DNA of 64,000 nt, taken from assembly GCA_963705515.1 (NCBI GenBank), contig CAVPJV010000008.1, positions 496,001 to 560,000 on the forward strand, in the 5' to 3' direction. How positions within the stretch are numbered: the stretch's first letter is position 1; every line of letters starts with the position of its first letter. Positions 62,805 through 64,000 of this stretch are shown piece by piece. The DNA comes from Gaiellasilicea sp963705515. GTDB lineage: Bacteria > Actinomycetota > Thermoleophilia > Gaiellales > Gaiellaceae. The position numbers and the translations under genes were made by a program. The notes beneath the pieces were generated by a model, which saw nothing but the letters and a program-made list of their open reading frames with translations, did no database searches and was not told the DNA's origin.

Positions 62805-62920
62805 GCCGCAACCCTAGTTGCAAAGCGTCAGTGCAAGCACGCGATCAGGACGCTGTACGGATTCGGTAAAACCGCGCCGCAACCGGCTTGGGAGCGTCGC
62901 GGCACGGGGATGCTGGGCGC

Positions 62921-63787
62921 ATGCGACGCACACTCCTCATCCTCAGCTCGCTCGTCGCCGCCCTCGTGGCCGTGTCACCGGCCACCGCCGCCACGACGAA
63001 GACCGTCTCGATCAAACGGGCGGCATTCTCGCCCGCGACCGTCAACATCATCGCCGGCGACTCGATCCGCTGGCGCAACGACGACACCCAGAACCATCAA
63101 ATCGTCTCCACGACCGGCGCGTTCGCCTCGCCGGTGCTCGCGCGCGGCAAGACCTACACCTTCAGGTTCGACGTTGCGGGCACCTACAACTATCGCGACG
63201 CGCTCCACCCGTCCGTCACCGGCACGGTCAAAGTCGCAGGCCCGCCACCGGCCGTCACGCTCGCGACCTCCCAGCCGCAGATCGCCTACGGCCAGAAGGT
63301 GACGCTCTCGGGCCAGGTCAACAACAAGAAGGCCGGCGAGAACGTCCAGCTCAGCTACCAGCCCTACGGCCAGGCGTCGGAGATCGTTCTGGCGACCGTG
63401 ATCACCGGCGCCGACGGGACGTACTCGTACAACGTGGCGCCGAAGATCCTCACGACCTACCGCGCGAAGTGGAAGACCGCGTCGAGCCTCGTGATCAGCA
63501 CGGCCGTGGCGCCCTCGATCTCGTTCGGGCGCAACAACGGGTTCCTCGCGCGCGTCTACGCCGGCCGCAGCATGGCGAAGAAGCAGATCCAGCTGCAGCG
63601 GCTCTCCGCCTTCGGGCAGTGGGTCACGATCAAGCGCATCTTCCTCGATCTCAACTCGCGCGCCCGCTTCCAGGCGACGCTCCCATGCGGGGCGAACCGG
63701 CTGCGGATCGCGATGTCGGTCAACCAGGCCGGCGCCGGCTATCTCGGCGCGTTCAGCCGCGAGACCACGTGGCGGCGCGCCTGCTAG
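62921..63787 (+). CDS. Secreted cupredoxin-domain protein
   Basis: 288 aa from ATG 62921 (TTG 62888 possible). Signal peptide TLLILSSLVAALVAVSPATA, then a plastocyanin-like domain (about 25-115): FSPATVNIIAGDSIRWRNDD, NHQIVSTTG (His) and AGTYNYRDALHPSVTGTVKV, where the usual copper Cys of YxC is replaced by Asn/Tyr-Arg, so copper binding is doubtful. The remainder has Ig-like beta repeats (TLATSQPQIAYGQKVTLSG). Probably a surface or wall-associated protein. Confidence 0.83.
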   Translation: MRRTLLILSSLVAALVAVSPATAATTKTVSIKRAAFSPATVNIIAGDSIRWRNDDTQNHQIVSTTGAFASPVLARGKTYTFRFDVAGTYNYRDALHPSVTGTVKVAGPPPAVTLATSQPQIAYGQKVTLSGQVNNKKAGENVQLSYQPYGQASEIVLATVITGADGTYSYNVAPKILTTYRAKWKTASSLVISTAVAPSISFGRNNGFLARVYAGRSMAKKQIQLQRLSAFGQWVTIKRIFLDLNSRARFQATLPCGANRLRIAMSVNQAGAGYLGAFSRETTWRRAC

Positions 63788-63821
63788 CCACACCCAAACG
63801 AAGCACGGAAGGGGCACCAGC

Positions 63822-64000
63822 ATGAAACGACGCACACTTCTCTCGACGGCGCTCGCGGGCATGCTGGTCGTGCTCGCGGCCGTCGCCGGCCTGGCGGAGG
63901 TCGCCGACTCGGCGCCGCAGGCGGCACCGTCGAACCAGTCGCCGCCGGCGATCTCCGGCACGCCCGAGGAGGGCAAGACGCTGACGACGAGCAACGGCAA
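63822..64000 (+). CDS. N-terminus of a secreted protein (runs off the window)
   Basis: ATG 63822. Signal peptide KRRTLLSTALAGMLVVLAAV and a Pro/Gln/Ser linker, then PPAISGTPEEGKTLTTSNG, the opening of a PPxISGTxxxGxTL Ig-like repeat found in large actinobacterial surface proteins. The rest is beyond base 64000. Confidence 0.75.
   Translation, partial: MKRRTLLSTALAGMLVVLAAVAGLAEVADSAPQAAPSNQSPPAISGTPEEGKTLTTSNG

Overview
The window is GC-rich DNA with many GTG starts and dense, overlapping gene boundaries. The F420 cofactor pathway, the rpsF-ssb-rpsR-rplI-dnaB order, several secreted-protein families and small Cys-rich proteins point to a high-GC actinobacterium, most likely class Thermoleophilia (Gaiellales/Solirubrobacterales type). 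This placement is inference from gene content. Several conserved genes carry single +1 insertions, so the contig probably comes from a draft or metagenome assembly with residual errors.

Layout. 0.1-4.6 kb: a PolX/PHP protein that has lost its polymerase aspartates, then an F420 operon cofC-cofD-npdG-cofE. 4.6-11 kb: an amino-acid oxidase-type flavoprotein (frameshifted), an HD-GYP response regulator, adenosine deaminase, a DMT exporter and cystathionine beta-synthase. 11.1-22 kb: a MerB-like gene with an in-frame TGA, then purH-purN-purM and purF-purL, all on the minus strand, with a CtaG protein, VOC proteins and a polysaccharide deacetylase between them. 22-33.5 kb: tandem DMT exporters, ArsR and PadR regulators with visible operators, hydrolases, M24 and M14 peptidases. 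33.7-44.5 kb: an MFS exporter, a SARP/hydrolase/cyclase fusion, a TETVT-repeat lipoprotein, a Ddn-type F420 enzyme, a MOSC protein, a proline-racemase-family enzyme and a secreted GH-A hydrolase. 44.5-56 kb: purQ-purS-purC-purB, purD, purA, and the replication/ribosome cluster rpsF-ssb-rpsR-rplI-dnaB-dnaC-like. 56-59.6 kb: envelope proteins, an amidase, an aldo/keto reductase and an HNH protein. 59.6-62.9 kb: a decayed, repeat-bounded region ending at a selenocysteine tRNA gene (selC). 62.9-64 kb: secreted proteins.

The most interesting system is a selenocysteine one. The gene at 11138-11806 has the organomercurial-lyase (MerB) residue pattern Cys87/Asp90, but the codon aligned with the third catalytic Cys is TGA. 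A bacterial SECIS-like hairpin (apical loop GGUC, 19 nt after the TGA) follows it. The same window carries a 93-nt tRNA-Sec with a UCA anticodon, 8-bp acceptor stem and long variable arm. Together these predict a MerB-like selenoprotein that standard annotation would split into two hypothetical genes.

A second theme is a degenerate island at selC. About 2.7 kb upstream of the intact tRNA-Sec lies a partial copy of its 3' half. Between them are remnants of a DNA methyltransferase and of a secreted beta-propeller protein, as expected for an integrated element that has lost its integrase.
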